DNA of 64,000 bases from Ascidia mentula (taxonomy: Eukaryota > Chordata > Ascidiacea > Phlebobranchia > Ascidiidae). The stretch is from the NCBI GenBank assembly GCA_947561715.1, contig OX387199.1, positions 8,003,001 through 8,067,000 of the forward strand. Direction: 5' to 3'. Position numbers and translations under genes: made by a program. Position 1 is the first letter of the stretch. Each line of letters begins with the position of its first letter. This document shows, in pieces, positions 1 to 11,950 of this stretch. The notes under the pieces were generated by a model. That model was not told the origin of the DNA and did not search any database. It worked only from the letters and a program-made list of their open reading frames with translations.

Positions 1-2404
1 TTGGTGGAGTCCCAATAAACGCAAGCAGCAACGTGAGTATCGTTTTCACACTGAAATACCACAGTATTTCTGGTTGCGATATTTATGAGATAGTAAGCAT
101 GTAAAAAATAACTTTCGATCTTTTGCATAAAAGATAGCTTAAGTATCTATTTTTATTATTAAAATGAATAAGAACGTATTAACGACTGTTTTAGTATTTC
201 AAAAAGTGAGTATGGAGATTAATTCTTTTGACATTTTGTTTCTTGCTTCTTGTCGCAGTCAACTTACCGATTTGATGGCAAAACGCAGAGTTGCTTCCAC
301 AATACTACGGGGATCAGTTTGTCGCGTCACATTATCGAACACCGTTGCCGACAAAATAAAGTCCGAGACAATTTCACTGTTGCTCCCTTGAAACTTGTCG
401 CTGTTGTATGCAGCGAAAGATATCCGCGGTGCTAGAGAGTGTGAAGATTTGGGACATTTCAATCGCTGGTAACAGTTGAAAATGTATACCTTTGTTTGGC
501 GGTATTGCGTCACGCGTAACTGATATGTACGACGGGACGGAATTGTTCGGCTTTGCACGAGTTGTTGCCGTCGAATTTAGGTTTTCCAATGAGAAAGTAA
601 AATAGAGGTTAACTGCATTGAAAACAAATTAATAAAACTCCTAGCTCGAATTAACCTCGATGAAAGCGAAACAAATTACCTGCGTTTGAGGTGGAAATGA
701 CAGCAACGGCAATGTCATCACCGTTAAACGTATATAGTCCTGCTGATAGGTTAACTTTGGCTCCCAAACTATCTACGACGTTAAAAATGCTAAAAGTAAA
801 GTAATTCGTATGAAATAAGCCCGTTCATCATAGCGATTTGTTTATCATCACCTCTCTGTCTCAATTTCGTCAAGTTGAGTGGTTTCATTCAGTACCATAT
901 CAACCTCGTTGACAAGTTCGTCCGTTTCCTAAAACAGATTATAGGAAATAAATGGAAGGTTACATTTTTAATCGAATTTTACTGTCATGGAGAGAGTGCT
1001 GCTGTTATCGATGATGTCCTGGATGTTTTGGAGTGCGACCAACGTCATTGAGGCCCCTAAAATCAGTGATCACTGTCAAAACGCCTTTTACTGCTGCCTG
1101 CTTTGGACTATCTTATTGCCGAAAGTATTATTTCATATGTTGCAAAAAATTGAAACCACAGAAATATTCAAATTAGGACTGACAGCATATTTGTAAAAAA
1201 CTGATATAGCAAGGCCCATATTGCTATTAACACTGTCATGTTAAAGACGTTTCGACAAAAACTTTTGTCATCATCAGTTTGACTGATATAGCAATATTTA
1301 ACAAAATTTATGTTTAAATAATTTTACCACAAGCAACAAAAGTCTTACCGTTAATTGATTTGCACAGCCATACAAATGACTCATGATCGCTGGGCTTTAT
1401 GGAAATGTATACAACCATGGCGTTTGTGAAGTAGGCAATCACGTCGCAGTCTTGTCTGCACACTCCTAAATCACTTCCTTCCACATGGGTTAAAATGTTA
1501 TTGTTTAAAGTCCAATTAGAGTACGTTAAAGTGCTTTCTTGAACATGCAAGCCGGTAAAAAACTGGATATATCCAGTGTTGTTGTTTCCTATTGGTTGTG
1601 AGGACGATACTGCGTAAGTTTGTACAAGTTGGGAGACCTCGTTCAGAACGGTTTCATCAAGGGTGCCCAGGGCGCTATTGCACAAGCTGCATGGGGTTTC
1701 TTGCAAATGCGGACAATATAAAGCATCTTCTTCAACTTCTAAAAATACACGTTTTTAACTAAATGCGTGTAAAATTTAACTCCAAGTTACCATAGCCACA
1801 TTCACAGATTGCCATAGGGGAACACCTGGGGTAACTTGAAACTATTGTAACAGAAGCAGTGTTTTCGCGACAGTCAAGATTGTTTATCCATTCAACACGT
1901 AGTGCGCAATATCCGTTGCACTCTGTCCTCCTGCAGATGCCATCAACCGCTAATGTATTGTTGCTCACGGTCCACGACGAACACTTTAACTCGTTAATAC
2001 CGAACCAGTAATACTGAACTGAAGCTTCGCAATATCCGCGAAAATCGATGATCTTGTTAAGTGCCAGATCCAAGGTGGTGACGTTTGTTATGTTTGCAAG
2101 GTTGCAAAGTCCATCAAGTGAATGATAACTCCCGATAGCAGTCGAAAAAGACAAATCACTATTCGGAACATCTATGCAGCTTGAGTCTCGGCCTACGAAC
2201 ATTACGTCGTAGATGATACAAAACCGCTAATATTTTTCGGAGAAACATACTTGACAGCAGTTTTTTTAATCCAAAAAGCAACAGTGGTAATGTTATTTAC
2301 ACCGGAAAATCTCATATTTTAAACTTACCCGAGTGAAAACTTCCAATCGACCAACATGCGCAAATAACTAGCAAGCAGAAAAAACAACGAAGTCTGAAAA
2401 CCAT
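1..2404 (-). CDS. Adhesion GPCR paralogue A (5' part; runs off the window start)
   Basis: Nine exons read on the minus strand: 2404-2329, 2192-1791, 1738-1349, 1056-983, 928-852, 789-680, 612-490, 431-268 and 50-1. All junctions are GT-AG and the phases agree. The first exon encodes a signal peptide (start MVFRLRCFFCLLVI). Two Cys-rich exons follow with many N-glycosylation sites; I recognise no named domain there. Short exons then build an alpha-helical stalk and a GAIN domain (PRISFAAYNSDKF...SEIVSDFI). The last exon opens the GPS (ENDTHVAACVYWDSTK) and is cut by the window edge, so the GPS cleavage site and the seven helices lie outside. By family, adhesion GPCRs are surface receptors that self-cleave in the GPS. 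It lacks the mucin exon found in B and C. Ligand unknown; a member of a three-gene tandem array. Confidence 0.85.
1218..1297 (-). ncRNA. Hammerhead ribozyme-like motif in a sense intron of gene A
   Basis: Read on the minus strand, the core CTGATGA (1277-1271) is followed by one extra T, a 7-bp stem II (GACAAAA/TTTTGTC, 1269-1254), then GAAAC and GTC. Stem I is closed by GTCAAA/TTTAAC with one mismatch, and further out by a perfect 10-bp helix, ATATTGCTAT (1297-1288) with ATAGCAATAT (1227-1218). Stem III would be the minimal palindrome ACGT, as in the short type I hammerheads known from Penelope-like elements. It lies in the intron 1348-1057 of gene A, on the same strand as the gene. The extra T after CTGATGA departs from the consensus, so activity is uncertain. 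Confidence 0.55.
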
Positions 2405-5227
2405 TCTGAAATTTCGGATCAAGTTGTCTGTCTTTTGTATCAGCTTGCAGTGCAAACTTGTTGCAAACAACACTTTTCAGCATTGCTATCTTAAATCCTT
2501 TTTCCTTTGCTGGTAATACAACAAAGAAAAAAAGGTTTGAAAACAGCAGTCAGCTGTAACCTTTTGTGATGTAACAGCGACGTTTAGCGGTGGTGGATAA
2601 CCTACGTTAACAGTATTTAAATATTTCAATATTTCAATATTGCACTAAAGCGATAAATGCGATGCCCTGATATTTTAGTAGACAATATCAGGTAGAAACC
2701 AACTTTGTAAGCGAATGTCTTGAATTTCTACAACGGCAGAACCTGCAAAGTTGTTGTATGTGACCTATATTGTGTCATTTGTTCAAACTTCGAGCAAATT
2801 CCTTAATGACGTCATAATGGACATATTAACAATGTGTGGGATTGCAAATCTAAACGTTTTCTACGGAAGCGGTTCCCAAGCATCAGATATAGACCAAACA
2901 TTCCTGTTTAATGTGAATCTGATTAGTGTGTTGCAGTGTTGCGTTCGCCTGCTGTTATTGAGCGTCTATAGCCTACAGTAATATTCTATTTTAAATTACC
3001 TTTCTTAATTGTTTTATATACTTTTTATTCCATTTAAAGCAATTCTGTCAGTCATAAGAAATATACAACCACTCCTAAACCAATGCAGAATTCCTTCTTT
3101 TCAACAAACTGCTATTTTGTGCATGGTCAGTAATGCGTATCCAGCGTGCCGCACAAAACGAATTATTGAACAAGAATGTTGGAAACACCCTATCGGAGGG
3201 GGACTAACAAAGAATGCTCCTGAAAATTGCACTATGCGGTCTCAGATTTCAATGCGGTGAGCACCGTCTTTGTGTTTTTGAAAACTCTACACGCAGCACT
3301 TTCCCGAACAAAAATTTTTACTGTGTGGTTTGTACGCCTTCAAACCTACAGTGCAGTAAGGGATCAAGATATCTCCCACTTTGACCAATATATAAAATGA
3401 CGCTGCATAAACACGCGTCAACAATGAATACATTTCCTTTCCAATCTGTTGTAAATTTAATGTGCTGCTTCAAGGAATATTGCAAGTTTGACGTATGGAA
3501 GGCGAAACGTCAGTCAATTAAAATTCATGTAATTTTTTGCACTGCACGGATTGTTGAACAAAAATTTTGAAAGTCCAGCAAATCTACAGGTATGCTGTGC
3601 TCTGACAACAACTCTACGCCGTTGCAAATTACTGGTCAGTGAATACATGCTTTGGTAAAATATTTGTTGTCGGGTGGGCATTCTGATATAAGTATCCAAA
3701 TGGCTGGTATGTCGCAAATAGTTACAACAAACTGGAATCTATAAACTTATTGAAGCAATTTCACCTTGACGGTGCGTAGCTGCGCATTTCAACTTTGTCC
3801 GAAATATAGACCAATAGTTTTGTTCGCGACATAGTTTAATTTCAAGAATAAACAATTTGATATCGTATATGTATGTATACTGTGCACTGTTCTTCAAAAA
3901 GTTTTCCTGGAGCGTGAATATTTGCTATACATTCTTTGTTAGGTACCATGACCGGACTCATTTTTGTTTGACTGCATTTAAGAAATCTTTTACATTTCGA
4001 TACATTAGTTTTTTAGCACGATTTCGTCCACTGAATTCGGATCCTCTAAATTTGGTTGGATGGAAATTAGGGATATTTTTTCCATATTCTCCTAAAATCA
4101 TTACTTTCAAACTTGTGTTTACCAGCTACAGTTTTAACGTGGCCTACAGTGCTGTGTGTCTTGGGGAGCAGTTCTCGGATCATCAACCAAGAATGTTGAA
4201 AAAACCCTCGATGGGGGTCAAGAACGGCAAAAGGAATGTTGTTCGAAAACGTCGTTGCAATATGCCAAGGCGAACCAGTGGTTACGTGACATCGTGAACG
4301 ACGCGATAATATATCCACGTTTGCATCGGGTGGCATGTAAATGTAGAAGGTGTTGTGGCAGAAAGATCCGAGTCTGCAGAAGAAAGGGATTGTCGGCAGA
4401 CACAACAATCACTTTTTCCCCACAATGCTGTTTGTTCGTGGTCAGTGATGCGTATCTCGTTCTGCAGTGCTCTACCCGTCGAACAAGAATGTTGGAAACA
4501 ACCTTTCGGGACGAGCTAAGCAAACGAATGCTTAAAACATTGCTTTATTTGCATTAGAAAATTGATCAACACTTTTTTAGATGCAAAAGCAAAGCAACTT
4601 CTTCGTTTACTAACACGTGACACGAAAAAATCTTACAAAATTTATACAATGAGCAAGTTAACTGCAAATCCTGCACAAAGTTTTGTTAAAGAGTGTTTAC
4701 AAAGCTGTAGTTTTTAAGCGGCATCAGGCATGCGTATCTAAGGAAGCAGTCTTGCGTATCTTGGGACTCAGTCAGTGGAAGAACATCGAGCAAGAATTTT
4801 GGAAACACCGATTAGGGACGACTAAAGAAATGGAATATGCTGTGATAACTTTGTTGTTATTTATCAAGTCGAATATTACATTTTTGGTACCACTTTGAAA
4901 GTTGCAAAAGTATGCGTGGTCAGTCGTGGTTGAAAAGTACTTGAAGTTGAAAGCACACGATACTTCATAGAGGCCAAGATATATATTTAAATTTTTCGTG
5001 TTCCGCTATGCACTACCTTGATGTTGTTTAATTGCGAATCATTGGATAATGTTTTACGGTCCCAGGACAACGGTAAAAATGCACATTTCGGATAAAAGTA
5101 GCATATATGGGACACACAACATATGGGTTAATTTTCGTGTTACTCGTTTGGAAAGATTATTTCTTCTGTTAATTGCGCAAGCGTGACAATGATCATCTGT
5201 TAGTTGTTTTGTGCGTGGATCAACTTT
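2405..5227. other. Intergenic gap between genes A and B
   Basis: This stretch separates the start of gene A from the last exon of gene B. I find no exon set or long conserved reading frame. It holds the degenerate interspersed repeats listed separately, and the 3' UTR of gene B must lie at its right end. Confidence 0.6.
3121..4835 (+). repeat. Degenerate repeat family, at least four copies between genes A and B
   Basis: Related blocks occur at about 3125-3215, 4150-4235, 4441-4535 and 4728-4830. Shared words are CAGTNATGCGTATC, then GAACAAGAATGTTGGAAAC followed by a G/A-rich run. The copies differ from one another by many substitutions and small indels, so the family looks old. No terminal inverted repeat or coding capacity is visible. 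Confidence 0.5.
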
Positions 5228-8200
5228 TCAAATCTGCGACGGTGTCTTCGAAAATTCTTTCTTTGACTTTGTTTCATGACTTGTCGGGATTCTCGAAGAT
5301 GCCGTAGGGTCAACGTGAATTTGATGAATTCCACCCTTTTTCCCTTTTCTAGAAATGGCGCAAATAAACATTGATTTTTGTTGCGTCAAACTGATGAAAA
5401 CGGGCTGATCACACGCAGTACAAACTATATCGACTATCAAGGCAAGATAGTCACCATCTGCAGCTTACCGATCATTATACCCCATTTGAGCCTATGTGAT
5501 GAAAACGACATTACGCCATTGATGTACGCTTACCTACTAAACGAAGGCAAACTGTCCGATATCGAAATCTTTTTCATGGCGCCGACAATCTCAGCTCTCG
5601 TCTCTTTGTGTCGTATGACGAAAACGATAAACAAGAAAACACCTACGAAAAAGGTTATTGTTTTATATTCAAGTCCACCCATTCTGGTTTCCAATCCGTG
5701 GTTGGTGAATGTTCAAAGTGGCCGTATGATTGAATGGTAAGCTTATTTGCTTTGTCGCGTATGTCCCATTATATACTAGTAAAACTCAAGCAAGATGATC
5801 AGTCTTTTGCCAAACTATTTAAAAATTTTATATTTATTGTAATTTTGGCACAAAATAAAGCTGATTTGTTCGGATTGGATTGTTTCTATTGTTTACGTCA
5901 TGCAAGTAAATGTTTTGTTTCAACAATCTATACGATTACTAATAAAAGAAAGCTTTATGATACCTTGAAGGGAGATGGCTATTGTGAAAATGTATGCCAG
6001 AAATGAAGTGTCGTCGTTGATTCCAGTCAGAATGAAGCCAAAAATCCAGGCGACGCCAAGAGCCACAAACAGACCGAGGGAAAAAATCAAGTTTTTTGCA
6101 GAAGTTTCTTTCTGAAGAAAATGTGGAAACAGTTGACTTTCGTTGACTCGTTCAAGCAGGAAAATGTGTTGCTTACTTTTCCCGCCACTTTGCGACAGAA
6201 TACGGTTTTGATGACAATCGCAATATAAGCCGTCACATTCACTGCCATGGCCAGTGCTGTCGGAATGATGACCCACAATTTAATGGCATCCGGTTTCAAC
6301 CAACACCTGAAGTGCAGTGAATTTTTTGCAATATCTAGGACAGAATCACGTTTTGTCACCATGTTACCGACTGCATTGGGCGTTCTTGTTAACAAGTCTG
6401 TTAAATTTTATCGTTACCAAAACACAAGTATTTACACAGACATTCAAAAATTGCAACAGGGCAATTACGATTTTAACATTTTTTTATTCAGTTTTCTGAC
6501 GTTGGTGAAGAAATCAAAACTTACTCATTGTCCGAACGATTGTATCGTTCTTTATCAGACCCGTACGATCCACCAACGATAACTGCCGGACAAATCCAAC
6601 CCACAATCATCCACAATGGAAACAAGATTTTGTTCTCCAAATTGTTGTGCGTGTATATAGGCTACGAATTTATTAGAAAATACAGATGTTACAGTGAATA
6701 TTTACAACAACAAATCAATTTTGGAGCAAACTTTTTCTTAAATTCTGTTTTAGGCGAGACACCACTAACATTTGTTAGCTATTCTTAAGCTAGTGCTGTG
6801 TCGGAAAGAAGAACCTTTCCTATTGTGTTACCCATTTGGAAGCTTCAGCAAAGAATTGGAACACAAGTGCTTTGTGTCATCTTAATTTCAACGTACGTGA
6901 TTGAAGCAATTATCAGCAAAATTTTGTTTCGCAGTTCGTCAGTTGAGCTTGTCTAAGCACTGTATCAAAAACCTTTTTGTGGGAAACTATACTCACAAAA
7001 TAGACCGCCATAAAAAAGACTGCTCCTTCCACAAGCATCCAACCGAAAGTAGCAAGCAATGAGAAGTGTATGACAACTCCGATTGCCGCGCAGATATGCT
7101 GAAAAATCTCCACAACATTCAAATGACTCACAATCAGAAACAGGTTGAGCAACAAGAGAGCGAACGCGTAGTTGATCAGCAAAACTGCTCCTCGAAGCTT
7201 TCTGCCAGCGCGCACTCGCCTAAAGACCAAATATCTTTTAAGTCTTTTCTTCGGGATTTATATTCAGTTAGTCAATGAGTACTGGTAAAGTACTTTAATT
7301 TGAGCGTCTTAAGTTTTAACATAAAATGAAGTAACTCCTTGTCCTTCCAATCAGAAACGTAGAGCATTATTTTACATTGGCTTTAGAAACGCTAGCGGCA
7401 GACAAATTCGGTTGGACGTTGAAAATAACTAGCCGCACAAACGGTACAAGGTAAAAAACTTTATAATTTGCAGGGTTCGATCGAGTATATGCTATATGGT
7501 ACAGTTAAAAGTAGTATGCATTTTATTCTTGTAGGATCTGAAGTATTTTTTGAAACAAAGTAAAGTATGGGTTAAAAATGTCCGTCAACCCACTATTATT
7601 ATAGACTACAATTTTAAGATTGCGGGTTGGTTTAATTAACTATTTTATCAAACAACAACAAAACAAAATTTTTTTTCCCGGATAACATCTTACCAAGCTC
7701 ATAGAAAATCCATTGATCAGTGGCTAATGTACAAAAATATCAATTACTTACGGCAGAAAAGTAAAAACGGCAATAGTGACAAGAAGTGCTGCAATTGAAA
7801 TACTGCTGCCAACAATCGATACATAATCCGTTCCGGTTGTGTGGTTCGTTTCCAGTTCCTTTAAAATCTATTTAGAACAGATTTGTTGGTTTTTTTGAAA
7901 AAAGGGAGTCGAATAGAAAGTTACATCCACTTACAAATAGCGTGGCGAAGTTTGTAAGATGTGTCGTCATGCATTCGATTGATGAGTTTGTTAAACTTGT
8001 TGTCTCTAAACCGTTTAGGGACCATTCAAGTTTGGTGGAGTCCCAATAAACGCAAGCAGCAATGTGAGTTTCGTTTTCTCCCAAAAAATGATACAGTGTT
8101 TCATCTACCATACCTTACGATACTTAAGCTTACATAACATATAGTAATAAGGTATTTTTGCAATAATAAACCAACACCATCTGTCGTATATATTCGTTGT

Positions 8201-10709
8201 CACATGCAGCGAAAGTACCGATTTGATGGCAAAACGCAGAGTTGCTTCCACAATACTACGGGGATCAGTTTGTCGCGTCACATTATCGAACACCGTTGCC
8301 GACAAAATAAAGTCCGAGACAATTTCACTGTTGCTCCCTTGAAACTTGTCGCTGTTGTATGCAGCGAAAGATATCCGCGGTGCTGGAGAGTGTATAGATT
8401 TGAGACATTTGTGTATTAAAATGAACATGCCAAAGTACCCTTGTTTGGCGGTATTGCGCCACGCGAAACAGATATGAAAGATGGAACGGTAACGGTATCA
8501 CCGGGATTCGTACCAGTGACCTCCGTCGAATTAAGGTTTTCCAGTGAGAAAGTAAAAAAAGGGTTATCTGCATAAAACAAATGTGCGAATGTGCGAATTG
8601 GTCCAGAGAAAAACGTAACTTACTTGTGTTTGTGGTGGAAATGACAGCAACGGCAATGTCATTACCGTTAAATGTGTACAGTCCTCCTGAAAGGTTGACT
8701 CTAGCCCCCAAACTGTCTATTGCGTTAAAAATGCTAAAAACAAAATTTATTTTTTAGGTTAAATCGTTTTCCACGATGTATTCATCTTTACATGTTTGTT
8801 TCGTTTTCGTTAAATTGATTGGTTTCATTCAGTATCACACCAACTTCGTTGACAAATTCGTCCGTTTCCTATAAACAAATAAAGGATGAAAAGAAATGAA
8901 CTTTCCCAAATGCTCTAAAGTGAATTTTACTATGGTTGTGAGAGAGCTGCTTTGATCGATGGAGTCCTGGATGTTCTCAAGTGTGATCAACGTATCTGAG
9001 ACCAAATGCAAAATGGGATATATCAAAACGTGTTTTATTGTCTTGCACGCGTGATGAAGATAACACGGCACTTAAACCAATGGTTCTCAACCTTTTAGTA
9101 CTTTCGGACCAGTAAAGTAACAAAAAAACTTTTACGGTCCGGTTATTTTCTGAAATGTAAACAAAAATTTTTTCATTGGGGTCTTAACGAAAACTGCACC
9201 TCCAAAACTACACAGTTATATCGTGATGAAAAGTTTTTTGAGTTTAACACCTTGTGGTCATTGCTCAAGTTCAAATGCAAAAGTACCTTTAGTTGGCGGA
9301 ATCGTTGTGCCAATCGATACTCCAGCGGATGATGGAATAACATTGCTAGTTGCCGTCGAGCCGATGCTTTTGTATGAGGAAGTAGGGTTGGGCGTTGAAG
9401 CATCTGCGTTGCAGACAAGTTAATAAACTCGTGAAAACAATACAATTTGAACGTCAAAAATAATTTCCCACTTAGACAGGCAGTCCTGCCTCCCACGCCC
9501 ACTCTAACCAGAGGAAAATAAACCAACACTTTCTGTCGTATGGATTATATATTTGTTGTCGCCTGCAGTGAACGTACGAACTTTGAAAATACGCAAAAAA
9601 AAATTTTAAAATATGTTAATTCACGTATTATTATTAATATGCAAGGTACACAACAAGTTTTAAAAACGCCTTACCGGTGGTTGAGGTGCAAAGCCATGCA
9701 ACCAAATTATCGTTATCTTTGGGCAATATGAAAATGTGTATAAACGTGACGTTTGCGAAGTAGGCAATCACGTCGCAGTCTTGTCTGCATACTCCAAAAT
9801 CACTTCCTACCACAGGGGTTAAAGTGTTGTTGCTAAAAGTCCAATTTGAGTACATTAAAGTGCTTTCAGGAGCCGAAAAATGTGTGCAACCCGAGGTTTG
9901 GCAGGTAGGTAATGTGTTGTTAACTCCTGTATCTTTTAGAATAATTTGTATCCATTGGTAAACCTCGTTCAGAACGGTTTCATCAAGGGTACCCAGGGTG
10001 CCATTGCACAAACTGCACGGAGTTTCTTGCAAATGCGGACAATACAAAGCAGGTGCCTCAACAACGGCAAAGCCTAAAGATAAATGCGGGCTTTTAACCA
10101 ATTGCACATAAAGTTTAACCCAAAGTTACCATAGCCACAGATTGCCAAAGGGGTACATTCATGGTAACTTGGAACTATTGTAACAGAAGCGGTGTTTTCG
10201 CGACAGTCAAGATTGTTTGTCCATTCAACACGTAGTGCGCAATATCCGTTGCACTTCGTCCTACTGCAGATGCCATCAACAGCTAATGTATTGTTGCTCA
10301 CCGTCCACGACGAACAGTTCATCTCGTTAATGCCGAACCAGTAATATTGAATTGACGCGTTGCAACCCTTGTGTAAAACGATGTTGTGGAGCGCCAGACT
10401 TAAGGTGGTGTAATTTGTTATGTTTACAAGGTTACAAAGTCCATCAAGTGAATGATTACTGTCAGTAGCAGACGAAAAAGACACATCGCTATTTGGAACA
10501 TCTATGCAGCTTGAGCTTCGGTCTATAAACACAAGGTTAGTGCATATGACATTGTTATTTTTTGCCGCATTTTTATCAAGTTACCAAATTGTCTCAAATG
10601 CGTAATCATCCTAGATATAAAAAAACTTACTCGGGTGGAAGCAACTTCCGATCGACCAATTTGCGAAAACAACCCATAGACAGAGAAAATAATGAAGCCT
10701 GGAAGCCAT
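5228..10709 (-). CDS. Adhesion GPCR paralogue B
   Basis: Seventeen exons: 10709-10631, 10522-10130, 10073-9675, 9403-9287, 8995-8931, 8868-8792, 8733-8624, 8567-8439, 8382-8219, about 8077-7935, 7858-7752, 7219-6997, 6661-6525, 6306-6177, 6111-5964, 5642-5534 and 5348-5228. They encode a signal peptide (MASRLHYFLCLWVVF), two Cys-rich exons, a 39-residue Ser/Thr-rich exon, a GAIN domain, a GPS with HLT, then a secretin-type (7tm_2) bundle with landmarks LLATFGWMLVEG (TM3) and VAWIFGF (TM6). The tail ends SKKEFSKTPSQI. Phases agree throughout except at the GPS exon: the homologous acceptor AG is missing and the nearest AG shifts the frame. B may therefore be damaged, differently spliced or misassembled there. 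It is closest to A; one GAIN exon is identical to that of A. Confidence 0.8.
8165..8219. repeat. Short dispersed repeat abutting the GAIN exon donor of gene B
   Basis: The segment beginning AATAAACCAACAC, with CTGTCGTAT and ending near GAAAGTAC, resembles 9517-9577 in another intron of the same gene. It ends exactly at the donor of the GAIN exon, whose splice site here reads gtactt rather than the gtaagt of gene A. The repeat has probably replaced the original intron start. Confidence 0.45.
9078..9180. mobile_element. Possible hAT-type transposon terminus in an intron of gene B
   Basis: The stretch around CAATGGTTCTCAACC, followed by a GGACC-containing, AT-rich run, resembles the terminal sequence of many hAT (Charlie-like) elements, which start CAGTGGTTCTCAA. 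I see no transposase, no opposite terminus and no target duplication, so this would be a solo fragment at most. Confidence 0.3.
9517..9577. repeat. Second copy of the short dispersed repeat in gene B
   Basis: This is the partner of 8165-8219. Both read AATAAACCAACAC, then a TCTGTCGTAT block, TTGTTGTC or TCGTTGTC, TGCAG and a GTAC end. It sits between the mucin exon (9403-9287) and the second Cys-rich exon of gene B and has no coding role that I can see. Confidence 0.45.
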
Positions 10710-11950
10710 TCTAAACTTCAGATCAAAATTCAGCTATTGCGAACTCCCAGCATTGATCGTAAATGCAAACTTGTTGCTGAAACCCCTTGTTTTTAACGTG
10801 GTGATGTTAAACCTTTTTCCTTTGTATGCAACGCCCCGAGAAAAAAATTCGATTTTCCATTGTTTCAACGTCATATTTGGAGAAGGAATTTACCCACCTT
10901 TGTGACGTAATAGCGAGTTTTAGTGACTTTGGTTCATTTTACGCCTCACTGACTTTATTATTTTTTAAACCAGTGAATGCACAACTGTGTTTGTTACAAA
11001 CATATTTTCAAGAAAAACCTCGCACATTGCTGCTGTCAACAGCTGCACTGATGAGACCTTACAGGTCGAAACAGTGGGTATACCCGGTTTGCAGCTCTCA
11101 GTAATTATTCTGGCTTTTTTCCATATCTAAAGAAAAACTACTCGGATGTTGCAGTGTTTTTTTGGATGTGGTGCCGTGCTTTTGTTCAATTAATGCCAGG
11201 TTTTCGATAAATCCACTAACTAGCTATTTTAAGGCCAATACAAACCAAGTCAAATCCGGAATAACGATATTTTATTACACCAAGGTCTTGAAAAAGACAG
11301 GAACGTTATTGTGCATTAATTAAACGGTCTGTTGCACGCAGCGTCGCGTAAGTTGCTGAAAAGAATCCTAAACCTATACGGTTACCTTTCATTTTGGTGC
11401 TCGCTCTCTGTAGGGCAACTACTTATGCTGTGCGGGTAATTCATTGGGGTCTTAGATTTTGAAAAACTGCATTTCCACTTAATTACTTTAGGTACATCAA
11501 AACTTTTCAGCGGTTACTAATTACCGACGTATAACAAGTAAAGAAACAACAACACCAGTCACCATCTTGACTGTGATGAACATATAAACGTTAATACATG
11601 CAAAATTTTACAAACAGTATTTCCTCTCTAAAAACTTTCATTGTGTGGCTATCTCTTATATCGCTGCACTTATGACACAGGTAAACACCAATTGCGATTA
11701 TGGTATGAATCACCTACTTTGCTTGATACAGATTCTTTTAATTTGCGGCAAATGTTCATGACTTTATAACCTCGTGACAACAAAACATACAGGAACAGGA
11801 GACATATTTCCACGCATTGTAAGCCTGGTTGACGAAACTGTTACCGCAGTTAGCTTTAAAATTCTAATCTTCTTACTCAATTTACAACGATCACAAACAC
11901 TATTTCATATGCACAACAACATGTTGTGATTTTCCAACAGGTGATGCGTA
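10710..11950. other. Intergenic gap between genes B and C
   Basis: No exon with a recognisable product is seen. It should contain the 3' UTR of gene C on the right and the promoter of gene B on the left. A minus-strand AATAAA lies at 11276-11271, about 675 bases beyond the stop of gene C, and is a candidate polyadenylation signal. Confidence 0.5.
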
